A DNA stretch of 29,630 bases from Ruminococcus_G sp963594675 (lineage in GTDB: Bacteria; Bacillota; Clostridia; Lachnospirales; Lachnospiraceae), in the NCBI GenBank assembly GCA_963594675.1, contig CAVBGA010000176.1, forward strand, positions 1 to 29,630, written 5' to 3'. The translations under genes and the position numbers were made by a program. The notes beneath the pieces were generated by a model. That model ran no database searches. It saw only the letters and a list, made by a program, of their open reading frames with translations, and was not told the origin of the DNA. Within the stretch, counting starts at the first letter, position 1; each line of letters begins with the position of its first letter. Shown here one piece after another: positions 15,037 through 22,857 of this stretch.

Positions 15037-15781
15037 CTTTTTTCTCCCCCTCTATTTTTTCTTCTTTCCCTTTATCATATCTTTTATTCTCCTCGATGGA
15101 AACAATCTTACCATCAATAATCCGAAAGACCCGATCCGCATATCCTGCTAGATGATCATCATGGGTAACCATAACCAAGGTCTTATTCTGCTCCCGAACA
15201 ATGCGCTGCATCAGATTCATAACCTCCTCTGATGTTGCAGAATCCAGATTACCAGTGGGTTCATCTGCAAAAATAATCGCCGGGTCCACTACCAGTGCTC
15301 TTGCCACGCCTACACGCTGCTGCTGACCACCAGACATTTGCATGGGTTTATGTTTCATATGATCACTTAATCCCACTGTCTTTAACAGAATGGCCGCCTT
15401 TCTCAAGCGGACCTTTTTGCTGACGCCTCGGAAACGTAAAGGAAGAGCCACATTATCCAAAGCATTTAAGGTAGACAAAAGATTGAAGGACTGAAAAATA
15501 AAGCCCACAAAATTTCTTCGAAATGCCACCAATTGATTTTCATTCATCCGCTCCAGATGATGTCCCTTAATAATAATCTCTCCCTTTGTGGGTTTTTCCA
15601 AACCGGCCATCATATTTAGCAAGGTAGATTTTCCTGAACCCGAAGTTCCCACAATGGCACAAAATTCGCCTTGGTAGATACTAAAATCCACACCATTCAG
15701 GGCTCTAACATTGTTTTCGCCGACTCGATAAATCTTATATAGATTCTTTACCGTAATCACAGCTTTTTCTTTTTCTTCCAT
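15020..15781 (-). CDS. ABC transporter ATP-binding subunit, LolD/MacB class
   Basis: This 253-residue ATPase powers the permease encoded two genes downstream. Walker A GTSGSGKST (45-53), Q-loop Q97, signature MSGGQQQRVGVARAL (149-163), Walker B IIFADEP (169-175) and the H-loop VTHDDH are all present. The sequence GRxxE-free LolD/FtsE-like pattern and the FTHD-type ending place it with ATPases of MacB/LolCDE mechanotransmitters. The last 25 residues are an unusually charged Lys/Glu tail that is read from DNA overlapping the ribosome site (GGGGAG) and start of the next gene. The ATG follows GGAG 11 bases upstream, and a good promoter lies 43 bases before the start. Confidence 0.93.
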   Translation of the reverse strand: MEEKEKAVITVKNLYKIYRVGENNVRALNGVDFSIYQGEFCAIVGTSGSGKSTLLNMMAGLEKPTKGEIIIKGHHLERMNENQLVAFRRNFVGFIFQSFNLLSTLNALDNVALPLRFRGVSKKVRLRKAAILLKTVGLSDHMKHKPMQMSGGQQQRVGVARALVVDPAIIFADEPTGNLDSATSEEVMNLMQRIVREQNKTLVMVTHDDHLAGYADRVFRIIDGKIVSIEENKRYDKGKEEKIEGEKKDEEQA

Positions 15782-15823
15782 AGATGCCTTTACTCCTTTA
15801 GACGAATTTAACTATTACTTTTT

Positions 15824-15852
15824 ATTATCTAACGTTATAACACATCGGTCAA
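15824..15852 (-). promoter_or_regulatory. Putative promoter of the three-gene ABC operon
   Basis: On the minus strand TTGACC (15852-15847) and GATAAT (15829-15824) are separated by exactly 17 bases, placing the transcript start near 15817. No operator-like dyad is obvious around it. Confidence 0.7.
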
Positions 15853-15894
15853 TACTTCACTTTATTAAAAAAGATTAAACTGATGGCATGACGC

Positions 15895-15939
15895 AAAAAA
15901 GGCCCGCCGAATCTGCATCCTAGATCGGAAGGCCTTTTT
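15895..15939 (-). terminator. Intrinsic terminator of nrdD
   Basis: GGCC/GGCC ends plus an inner CCGATCT/AGATTCGG stem (with one small internal loop) form a hairpin over 15901-15934, followed on the minus strand by six Ts. It lies about 80 bases after the nrdD stop. An A/T-run also flanks the other side, so some plus-strand activity is possible. Confidence 0.85.
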
Positions 15940-16021
15940 ATATTTCACAGTTTTCTATTACATCCCTTTAAAGCACACATAAGATAGATTTATGCAAATG
16001 GAATTTTCCTATGCATAGCAA

Positions 16022-18397
16022 TCAGGAATTTACATATCTTTGGATGTTAGAGGCATTTACATATTTTTTCACCTGACCATGGTCCAATACCACCAAAGTC
16101 GGCGCCTGCATAATGCCAAATCGCTCTACCATCTCCGGATGACTGTCTGCATCAATCACCTTATAATCCTCACCAGACAGCATCTGCTTGGCAATTTTGC
16201 AATTAGGACAGGTGCTAGTGGTAAATAAATACTTTGCATTGACAGGCTCTGTAGTGCTAACCTCTTTCGGAGCATCTTCCGAAGCCTTTTCATGCACCTT
16301 TTCCACCTTCACGTCATCCATATGAGAATGCGTTATATCATATACCGTACGATTTTTATACTCCTGAGTCTTACCATCATTCCAATTCTGTACCGGACGA
16401 TAATAACCGGTAATTCGGCTGTACACCTCTGCAGGCTTACCACACTTAGGACATGTAAAATGCTCGCCTGCTATATAGCCATGGTCCGCACATACAGAAT
16501 AGGTAGGAGACAAAGTATAATAAGGAAGCTGGTAATTCTCTGCAATCTTCCGCACAAGAGCTGCGGCTGACGACCAGTCGGGAAGTTTTTCTCCCAGGAA
16601 AGCATGAAATACCGTTCCAGATGTATACAAAGTCTGTAACTCATCCTGAATGTCCAATGCTTCAAAAATATCATCTGTACAATCCACCGGAAGGTGGGAA
16701 CTATTGGTATAGTAGGGCGTATCTCCCTTGCTTCCTGCAGTCTTAATATCCGGCCATCTCTCTCGATCATGTTTGGCCAGACGATAAGAAGTGGATTCTG
16801 CCGGAGTCGCCTCAAGATTAAATAACTCTCCGTAAAGTTCCTGATAATCTGAAAGCTTTTCTCTCATATGCTTCAGCACTTCCTTACTAAACTTTTGCGT
16901 TCTGACATCGGTCATATCCGCACCAATCCATTTCGCATTCAAGCCAGCCTCATTCATTCCCACCAAGCCAATGGTGGAGAAATGGTTATCAAAAGAGCCA
17001 AGATATCTCTTCGTATAAGGATAAAGTCCTTCATTTAAGAGTTTAGAAATCACCTCACGCTTCACATGGAGCGATCTGGCGGAAAGATCCATCAAGCGAT
17101 CCAATCTGCGATAGAAATCCTTCTCATCGCTGGCCTGATAAGCAATTCTTGGCATATTAATGGTGACAACCCCCACAGAACCGGTGCTCTCGCCGGATCC
17201 AAAGAAGCCTCCCGTTTTCTTACGAAGCTCTCTCAAATCCAGGCGAAGACGGCAGCACATGCTTCGAACATCACTGGGCTTCATATCACTATTAATATAA
17301 TTAGAAAAATATGGCGTACCATACTTGGAAGTCATCTCGAATAAGAGACGGTTGTTTTCCGTGTCCGACCAGTCAAAGTCTGCGGTAATGGAGTAGGTAG
17401 GAATGGGATATTGGAAGCCTCTTCCATTGGCATCTCCCTCGATCATCGTCTCTATAAAGGCTTTATTGATCATATCCATCTCTGCCTTGCAGTCTTTATA
17501 TTTGAAATCCATCTCCTTGCCGCCTACAATAGCAGGAAGCTCTGCCAAATCATCTGGAACCGTCCAATCCAAAGTAATATTAGAGAAGGGTGCCTGGGTA
17601 CCCCAACGACTGGGGGTATTTACCCCGTAAATAAAGGATTCGATGCATTTCTTCACGTCCTTGTAGGTCAGACCGTCTGCCTTAACAAAGGGTGCCAGAT
17701 AGGTATCAAAGGAAGAAAATGCCTGGGCACCGGCCCATTCATTCTGCATGATTCCCAGAAAATTTACCATCTGATTACAAAGAACGCTTAAGTGCTTCGC
17801 AGGTGCCGAGGTAATCTTGCCCTTAATGCCTCCCAGACCTTCCTGAATCAGCTGTTTCAAGGACCATCCTGCACAATATCCTGTCAGCATAGAAAGGTCA
17901 TGAATATGGATATCGGCATTTCTATGGGCATCTGCAATCTCTCTGTCATAGATCTCTGACAGCCAGTAATTCGCCGTTACTGCACCGCTATTGCTTAAGA
18001 TCAAACCACCTACCGAATAAGTAACCGTAGAGTTTTCCTTTACTCTCCAATCTTCCACCTTGACATAGCTGTCTATAATTTCCTTATAATCCAAGATGGT
18101 AGACTTCATATTACGAACTTTTTCTCTCTGTTTCCGATAAAGGATATAAGCCTTAGCTACATCTGAATACCCACACTGGATCAGCACATTTTCCACACTA
18201 TCCTGAATATCCTCTACGTTAACCTTATCTCCCTGGATTTTTTTCTGAAAATCTGCAGTCACTCTGAGGCTGATCATATCCAACATATCCTTACCATACT
18301 GCTTTTCTTCAGCTTCGAAAGCTTTTTTGATAGCCTCTGAAATTTTTGCCAATTCAAAATCAGTAATTGTACCGTCTCTTTTTTCTACCCTAAACAT
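16022..18397 (-). CDS. nrdD: Anaerobic ribonucleoside-triphosphate reductase with fused C-terminal redoxin domain
   Basis: Class III reductase makes dNTPs without oxygen using a glycyl radical. The 791-residue protein has an ATP-cone (MFRVEKRDGTITDFEL onward, 1-95), the catalytic barrel with MCCRLRLDLRELRKK, and a zinc site (C636, H639, C649, C652) just before RITGYYRPVQNW, where G664 is the expected radical glycine. After a charged linker (about 685-719) comes a 72-residue redoxin-like domain (720-791) with active-site CPNC (730-733) and APTLVVL, resembling NrdH/glutaredoxin. I set the start at 18397, eight bases after GGAGG; the longer frame adds 16 residues without a ribosome site. No nrdG activase gene is adjacent, so it must be elsewhere. 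A NrdR-like box and promoter lie upstream. Confidence 0.95.
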   Translation of the reverse strand: MFRVEKRDGTITDFELAKISEAIKKAFEAEEKQYGKDMLDMISLRVTADFQKKIQGDKVNVEDIQDSVENVLIQCGYSDVAKAYILYRKQREKVRNMKSTILDYKEIIDSYVKVEDWRVKENSTVTYSVGGLILSNSGAVTANYWLSEIYDREIADAHRNADIHIHDLSMLTGYCAGWSLKQLIQEGLGGIKGKITSAPAKHLSVLCNQMVNFLGIMQNEWAGAQAFSSFDTYLAPFVKADGLTYKDVKKCIESFIYGVNTPSRWGTQAPFSNITLDWTVPDDLAELPAIVGGKEMDFKYKDCKAEMDMINKAFIETMIEGDANGRGFQYPIPTYSITADFDWSDTENNRLLFEMTSKYGTPYFSNYINSDMKPSDVRSMCCRLRLDLRELRKKTGGFFGSGESTGSVGVVTINMPRIAYQASDEKDFYRRLDRLMDLSARSLHVKREVISKLLNEGLYPYTKRYLGSFDNHFSTIGLVGMNEAGLNAKWIGADMTDVRTQKFSKEVLKHMREKLSDYQELYGELFNLEATPAESTSYRLAKHDRERWPDIKTAGSKGDTPYYTNSSHLPVDCTDDIFEALDIQDELQTLYTSGTVFHAFLGEKLPDWSSAAALVRKIAENYQLPYYTLSPTYSVCADHGYIAGEHFTCPKCGKPAEVYSRITGYYRPVQNWNDGKTQEYKNRTVYDITHSHMDDVKVEKVHEKASEDAPKEVSTTEPVNAKYLFTTSTCPNCKIAKQMLSGEDYKVIDADSHPEMVERFGIMQAPTLVVLDHGQVKKYVNASNIQRYVNS

Positions 18398-18480
18398 GAA
18401 CACAACCTCCACTATATTCTTGAAGAAGCTCTTCTTTAGCTCCAAATATAAATCAAGTCATTACTCGCGAGTCTTTGACT

Positions 18481-18509
18481 ATGATAGCAGAGTTCCCCGA
18501 AAGCGTCAA
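18481..18509 (-). promoter_or_regulatory. Putative promoter of nrdD
   Basis: On the minus strand TTGACG (18509-18504) and TATCAT (18486-18481) are 17 bases apart. Transcription would start near 18474, next to a 10-bp perfect palindrome ACTCGCGAGT (18463-18472), leaving a leader of about 77 bases. Confidence 0.65.
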
Positions 18510-18518
18510 TAGCAGAAA

Positions 18519-18534
18519 TAACTAGATATAGTGT
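18519..18534 (-). promoter_or_regulatory. NrdR box upstream of nrdD
   Basis: ACACTATATCTAGTTA on the minus strand agrees with the NrdR operator consensus (acaCwAtATaTwGtgt) at 13 of 16 places, including the CTATAT core and TAG. It ends about ten bases upstream of the -35 element. NrdR operators usually come as pairs; I do not see a clear second copy at 15-32 bases on either side, which lowers confidence. Confidence 0.65.
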
Positions 18535-18535
18535 T

Positions 18536-18569
18536 AAAAAATAAATAAACCCCTATTTCTAGGAGTTTA
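18536..18569 (-). terminator. Intrinsic terminator overlapping the hflX stop
   Basis: TAAACTCCT (18569-18561, including the hflX TAA stop) pairs with AGGGGTTTA (18554-18546), one G-U pair, with a six-base loop, and is followed on the minus strand by TTTATTTTTT. It closes the rpmE-hflX gene string. Confidence 0.82.
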
Positions 18570-19808
18570 TAGCTGTTTAAAAATTTTTTCAGGAACCCAG
18601 GCCTTCACCATGATTCCCTCCGGAAGGTACTCTTCACTTAGAAGTTCACCCTTTCCTCGAATCATTTGAATCCGGCCAGCTTCCTCATAGAGGAATACTC
18701 TTTCTATGTAAATCTGATCTTCATGAAGAAGTTCATTAAGCAAATTTCTGAACTCCTCCAAACCTTCACCACTTCTGGCAGATACCCTTAAGGTTCGATC
18801 TGCCCTGGTATCCTTTAAAATTTCTTCATCTTCCAAGGCATCCTGCTTATTAAAGAGAGTAACAATTTTCTTGCCCTCCACTCCCAAGTCTCTCAGGGTC
18901 TCGTAAACCGTCTCCATTTGATCGTCTCTGTTGGGATTTGAAGAATCTACCACATGGATAATGATGTCCGCATAACGAGCCTCTTCCAGGGTACTGCGAA
19001 ACGCCTGTACCAAATGGTGCGGCAGTTTCCGAATAAATCCTACGGTATCTGTCAGCAAGATCTGCTGCTGTCCAGGCAACTCAAGAATCCTAGTGGTCGG
19101 ATCCAAGGTAGCAAACAGCTTATCCTCTTCAAGAACATTTGCTCCGGTAAGAACATTCAGCAAAGAAGACTTGCCTGCATTGGTATACCCCACCAAAGCC
19201 GCCATAATCTGATTGTTCTTTTTCCTTCTTTCTCGAAGCAGATCTCTATGTTTTTCTACCTTCTCCAATTCCTGCTGCAGCTGAGCAATTCTCTGTCTGA
19301 TGACTCTTCGGTCCATCTCCAGCTTTTTCTCTCCCGGTCCACGGGTACCGATACCTCCTCCCAAACGGGATAGAGAGCGGCGCATGCCCACCAGTCTTGC
19401 CGAGCGGTATTTCAGCTGAGCCAATTCCACCTGTATCTTACCTTCTTTTGTATTGGCTCTGGTTGCGAAAATATCCAATATAACCATGGTACGGTCCATG
19501 ATCTTGCACTCCAGGGCCTCATCCAAAGCAATATACTGTGCTGGGGAAAGCTCATCATCACAAATGACACAATCCGCATCCACGCTGTAGAGCAATTCTT
19601 TCAACTCCTCTACTTTGCCTGGACCCAGATAGGTTCCCGGATGAATTTTTTCACGATTCTGAATCAGGGTTCCTGCCGTCATGGCACCTGCCGTCTCAGC
19701 TAATTCTGCCAATTCCTTCAGAGATTTTACCGCATCGTCCCCTTTATTTTCCTGTACGCCCACAAGAATTGCCCACTCTTTAGGGCTCTCGGATTCGTAT
19801 AGTTTCAT
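18567..19808 (-). CDS. hflX: HflX ribosome-associated GTPase
   Basis: HflX binds stalled or stressed 70S ribosomes and splits them into subunits using its GTP-bound form. The 413-residue length is normal. The N-terminal domain (about 1-110), the glycine-rich linker LSRLGGGIGTRGPGEKKLE and coiled coil (about 145-200) and the G domain are visible: G1 GYTNAGKS (207-214), G3 DTVGF, G4 NKQD and the SARSG-type G5. The ATG follows GGAAATATTTA, with a further AGAAGGAGAG upstream. It lies 45 bases after the TPR lipoprotein gene and is the last member of the rpmE-to-hflX gene string. Confidence 0.95.
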   Translation of the reverse strand: MKLYESESPKEWAILVGVQENKGDDAVKSLKELAELAETAGAMTAGTLIQNREKIHPGTYLGPGKVEELKELLYSVDADCVICDDELSPAQYIALDEALECKIMDRTMVILDIFATRANTKEGKIQVELAQLKYRSARLVGMRRSLSRLGGGIGTRGPGEKKLEMDRRVIRQRIAQLQQELEKVEKHRDLLRERRKKNNQIMAALVGYTNAGKSSLLNVLTGANVLEEDKLFATLDPTTRILELPGQQQILLTDTVGFIRKLPHHLVQAFRSTLEEARYADIIIHVVDSSNPNRDDQMETVYETLRDLGVEGKKIVTLFNKQDALEDEEILKDTRADRTLRVSARSGEGLEEFRNLLNELLHEDQIYIERVFLYEEAGRIQMIRGKGELLSEEYLPEGIMVKAWVPEKIFKQL

Positions 19809-19853
19809 TAAATATTTCCTCTATCTCTCTCCTTCTTACCTAATGCTAAGGAA

Positions 19854-20891
19854 TTACCTGGTGCTTAGGAATTCGTTCTCTCTTTGAGCCTCCTCATCAT
19901 CAGGATAGGTTTTCAGATATTCCTCCATCTTCTCCTTAGCGGTATCAAAATCCTCTTTATACTCATAGACTACGATTTCATTATAGAGAAGACTTTGCTC
20001 TTCCTTGCTATCATCTTCCGCAAGGCCCTGTTCTATGTAATCTAATGCACTATCATAATTCTTATCCGCAATGTCGCACATAGCCAGACCATTGTAAGCC
20101 TTTGCCTTATGCTCATCACTCTTCAAATAATCCTGATACATGCTTCTGGCACTAGCGGAATCATTCTGTTCCAGATATACCTTACCCAACATAAGCATGG
20201 CATCTGTGCTGCCTTCATTGATCGCCTTGCTTAGTTCCTCCTGAGCCTGTGCATAGTCCTTAAGCTCATAGCAGACCCTGCCGCGCTCATTATAATCATC
20301 CGCACTTTCCGGCTCCACTTCCAAAGCAAGTTCCAGATAGCTTTCTCCCTCCTGATTCATATTGTAGGAGCGATAGAGATTGCAAATTCTTACATACATG
20401 TCATAATCTCTGCTATCTTTGACTGCGGCATCAAAATCTTCTTTAGCCTTGTCATCCTCTTCCAAATCCAGATAAAGACTTCCCCTAAGGTAATAATATT
20501 CCGGATTCTTTTCGATTTTTAAAAGGTCGGTATAAATTTCTACTGCTTCCTCGTATTCCCCGTAATCCTTCCGGGTTTCCGCCAAATAAAGCATAACATC
20601 CGTCTCAAATTCTTTATTGGAGCCTTCCATCTCATTAAGACTTCTGGAAAAAGCTGCAATAGCTGACGCATTATCGCCCTGCTTCAAAAGACTGATGCCC
20701 AATCCTCTATAGGACTCAGACAAACGCTGATCCTCACTAATGGCCTTATTAAAATATGCCTCCGCCTTCTCATAATCATTATCTTCCAGCTTCGCCATAC
20801 CTTTTTCATAATAATCCTTATGTTGCAAACTACAGCCGGTACTACTAAAACACAAAATACCTGCTAACATAAGAAATACGTATTTTTTCAC
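19854..20891 (-). CDS. TPR-repeat lipoprotein
   Basis: The 345-residue protein starts (GTG) VKKYVFLMLAGILCFSSTGC, with a lipobox SSTGC whose cysteine is residue 20, so it should be lipid-anchored outside the membrane. The remainder is a run of about nine tetratricopeptide repeats, recognisable from units such as YEKAEAYFNKAIS and YAQAQEELSKAIN. TPR solenoids bind peptides or proteins; the partner is unknown. I chose the GTG at 20891 because GGAGGG sits ten bases before it; the frame can be extended 12 codons to a TTG, which is less likely. It lies between prfA (39-base gap) and hflX. The stop codon sits at a small tandem duplication. Confidence 0.85.
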   Translation of the reverse strand: MKKYVFLMLAGILCFSSTGCSLQHKDYYEKGMAKLEDNDYEKAEAYFNKAISEDQRLSESYRGLGISLLKQGDNASAIAAFSRSLNEMEGSNKEFETDVMLYLAETRKDYGEYEEAVEIYTDLLKIEKNPEYYYLRGSLYLDLEEDDKAKEDFDAAVKDSRDYDMYVRICNLYRSYNMNQEGESYLELALEVEPESADDYNERGRVCYELKDYAQAQEELSKAINEGSTDAMLMLGKVYLEQNDSASARSMYQDYLKSDEHKAKAYNGLAMCDIADKNYDSALDYIEQGLAEDDSKEEQSLLYNEIVVYEYKEDFDTAKEKMEEYLKTYPDDEEAQRENEFLSTR

Positions 20892-20930
20892 TCTGAATTT
20901 ACCCTCCGAAACTCCCTGTTTCAGCAACTC

Positions 20931-22007
20931 TTACGCTGTCTCCTGCAATTTTCCAAGCTTTGCAGCCTGATCCGCAGCAATCAAGGCATCAATGACTTCT
21001 TCTATATCCCCATTAAGAATATCATTCAAGCGATGCAAGGTAAGTTTAATTCTGTGATCCGTCACACGTCCCTGGGGAAAGTTGTAGGTTCTGATCTTCT
21101 CTGAACGATCTCCTGTTCCCACCTGGCTTCTTCTGGCCTCCGCTTCCGCATCATGCTGTTTTTGCAATTCCATATCATACAGTCTGGCTCTCAGTACCTT
21201 CAAAGCCTTGTCCTTATTCTTTAACTGAGATTTCTCATCCTGGCAAGAAATAACGATTCCTGTGGGAATATGGGTCAAACGCACCGCAGAGTCAGTGGTG
21301 TTGACGCATTGTCCACCATTTCCAGATGCACGGAATACGTCAAACTTACAATCATTCATATCTAGCTGGAAATCGATTTCCTCAGCCTCTGGCATAATGG
21401 CTACCGTAGCCGTAGAAGTATGGATTCTTCCTGAAGATTCTGTCTCAGGAACACGCTGCACACGATGAACTCCACTTTCATACTTAAGGCGAGAATAGGC
21501 ACCATTTCCATTGATCATAAAGGTAACTTCCTTAAAACCGCCATTGCCGTTTTCATTTAAACTGATCAATTCTGTTTTCCAGCGGTGAGACTCTGCATAT
21601 TTTACATACATGCGATAGAGATCTGCAGCAAATAAGGCCGCCTCATCTCCTCCGGCACCTCCGCGAATCTCCACAATAACATTCTTGCTGTCATTGGGAT
21701 CCTTAGGAAGCAGAAGGATTTTCAATTCCTGCTCCAGCTCAGCAATCCGATCCTTGGCATCACCTAGCTCTTCCTTCAGCATCTGACGCATCTCCTCATC
21801 GGACTCTTCTGACAGCATAGAAAGACTATCTTCTTCTGTCTCCTTGCACTTCTTATATTCTGTATAAGCATCTACGATGGGCTGCAGATCACTCTGCTCC
21901 TTCATCAGCTTCTGAAAACGATCCTGATTCAAGGTTACATCAGGCTCATTCAACTCACTTAAAATCTCTTCAAAACGAATCAGAAGATCATCCAGCTTAT
22001 CAAACAT
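20931..22007 (-). CDS. prfA: Peptide chain release factor 1
   Basis: RF1 reads UAA and UAG stop codons and triggers hydrolysis of peptidyl-tRNA. The 358-residue protein carries the codon-recognition PxT motif PET (187-189) in RVPETESSGRIHTS, which distinguishes RF1 from RF2 (SPF), and the universal GGQ (231-233) in SGNGGQCVNTTDS, whose glutamine is methylated by PrmC. The start at 22007 follows AGGAGGAAAGACC; a longer frame from 22061 runs backwards into prmC. The ATG lies within the prmC end (ATGTTTGA, 8-base overlap), so synthesis of the factor and its modifier is coupled. Confidence 0.97.
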   Translation of the reverse strand: MFDKLDDLLIRFEEILSELNEPDVTLNQDRFQKLMKEQSDLQPIVDAYTEYKKCKETEEDSLSMLSEESDEEMRQMLKEELGDAKDRIAELEQELKILLLPKDPNDSKNVIVEIRGGAGGDEAALFAADLYRMYVKYAESHRWKTELISLNENGNGGFKEVTFMINGNGAYSRLKYESGVHRVQRVPETESSGRIHTSTATVAIMPEAEEIDFQLDMNDCKFDVFRASGNGGQCVNTTDSAVRLTHIPTGIVISCQDEKSQLKNKDKALKVLRARLYDMELQKQHDAEAEARRSQVGTGDRSEKIRTYNFPQGRVTDHRIKLTLHRLNDILNGDIEEVIDALIAADQAAKLGKLQETA

Positions 22008-22857
22008 GGTCTTTCCTCCTGTATACATATCTTGCCCAAACCACACGGTCCAAACCTGCAAGATCCTTTATCACTGTAACATCTGTCCATATATCCTCAG
22101 ACAGCAAACCTTTTAATGCCGCTCCCTGATCATAGCCAATTTCAAATCCTAACCAGCCCCCGTTCTTTAGATGACGTGGAGCCTGTATCATAATACTCCG
22201 ATAAAAATCCAGGCCATCCTCACCGCCATCCAAAGCCAAATGCGGTTCATGACAGCGAACCTCCTCCGTCAAAGTGGGAATCACATCCCTGCGAATATAA
22301 GGCGGGTTGGAAATAATCATATCATATTTATCAGGAATTTCTTCAAAAAGATCACTCTGGAGCAATCGAATTTTCGCATGATTTGCCTCAGCATTAGCTC
22401 TGGCTATTATCAAAGCTTCCTGGGAAATATCGGAAGCATCCACCACAAGGTCTTCTCCCAAAAGCTTTAAGGAAATCGCCAGACAAGCACTTCCTGTACA
22501 AAGGTCCAATAAATGATCTCCCTTTTTCAGCCGCTCAAGAGCGGTCTCGGCCAGAACCTCTGTATCCCACCGGGGAATCAGCACATGCTCATTCACCTTC
22601 ATAGGGAATCCCATAAACCATGCTTCTCCTGTCAGCTGCTGCAAAGGCACATGCTGGCTTCTTTTTTGAAGCAAATCCAGATAATTCTCTAACTTATCGC
22701 TGTCCTCTATTATATCATCTGCATGGAGAAAATAATAGCTTCTGTCAATCCCCCACACATACTCCATCAGACTTCGGGCATCGCCTTCACTATTCTCAAT
22801 ATTTTCTGCCTGAAGAAGACGTTTTCCCTGGTTCAGCAGTTCACGATAACTAGGCAT
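22000..22857 (-). CDS. prmC: Release factor glutamine N5-methyltransferase
   Basis: PrmC (HemK) methylates the GGQ glutamine of RF1 and RF2, raising termination efficiency. The 285-residue protein has the helical N-terminal substrate domain (1-80, with PLQQLTGEAWFMG) and a SAM-binding domain with motif I LDLCTGSACLAISL (117-130) and the catalytic NPPY (184-187) in IISNPPYIRRDV. The start at 22857 has GGGAGAGGG upstream; a longer frame overlaps the DUF1385 gene. It overlaps DUF1385 by 8 bases (ATGCCTAG) and prfA by 8 bases, so the three are translated as a coupled block. Confidence 0.96.
   Translation of the reverse strand: MPSYRELLNQGKRLLQAENIENSEGDARSLMEYVWGIDRSYYFLHADDIIEDSDKLENYLDLLQKRSQHVPLQQLTGEAWFMGFPMKVNEHVLIPRWDTEVLAETALERLKKGDHLLDLCTGSACLAISLKLLGEDLVVDASDISQEALIIARANAEANHAKIRLLQSDLFEEIPDKYDMIISNPPYIRRDVIPTLTEEVRCHEPHLALDGGEDGLDFYRSIMIQAPRHLKNGGWLGFEIGYDQGAALKGLLSEDIWTDVTVIKDLAGLDRVVWARYVYRRKDHV

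Noticed and set aside
12048..15781. Macrolide efflux operon (MacAB-like) as a resistance system
   Set aside because: The permease family is broad, there is no MacA-type adaptor, and nothing in the sequence points to drug transport.
16022..18397. Frameshift or separate small redoxin gene at the nrdD end
   Set aside because: The frame is continuous through the linker into the redoxin domain, with no internal stop and no ribosome site with start codon before the domain.
18519..18569. A second NrdR box beside the first
   Set aside because: The flanking 35 bases either way contain no further match to the core; the nearest dyad is the hflX terminator.
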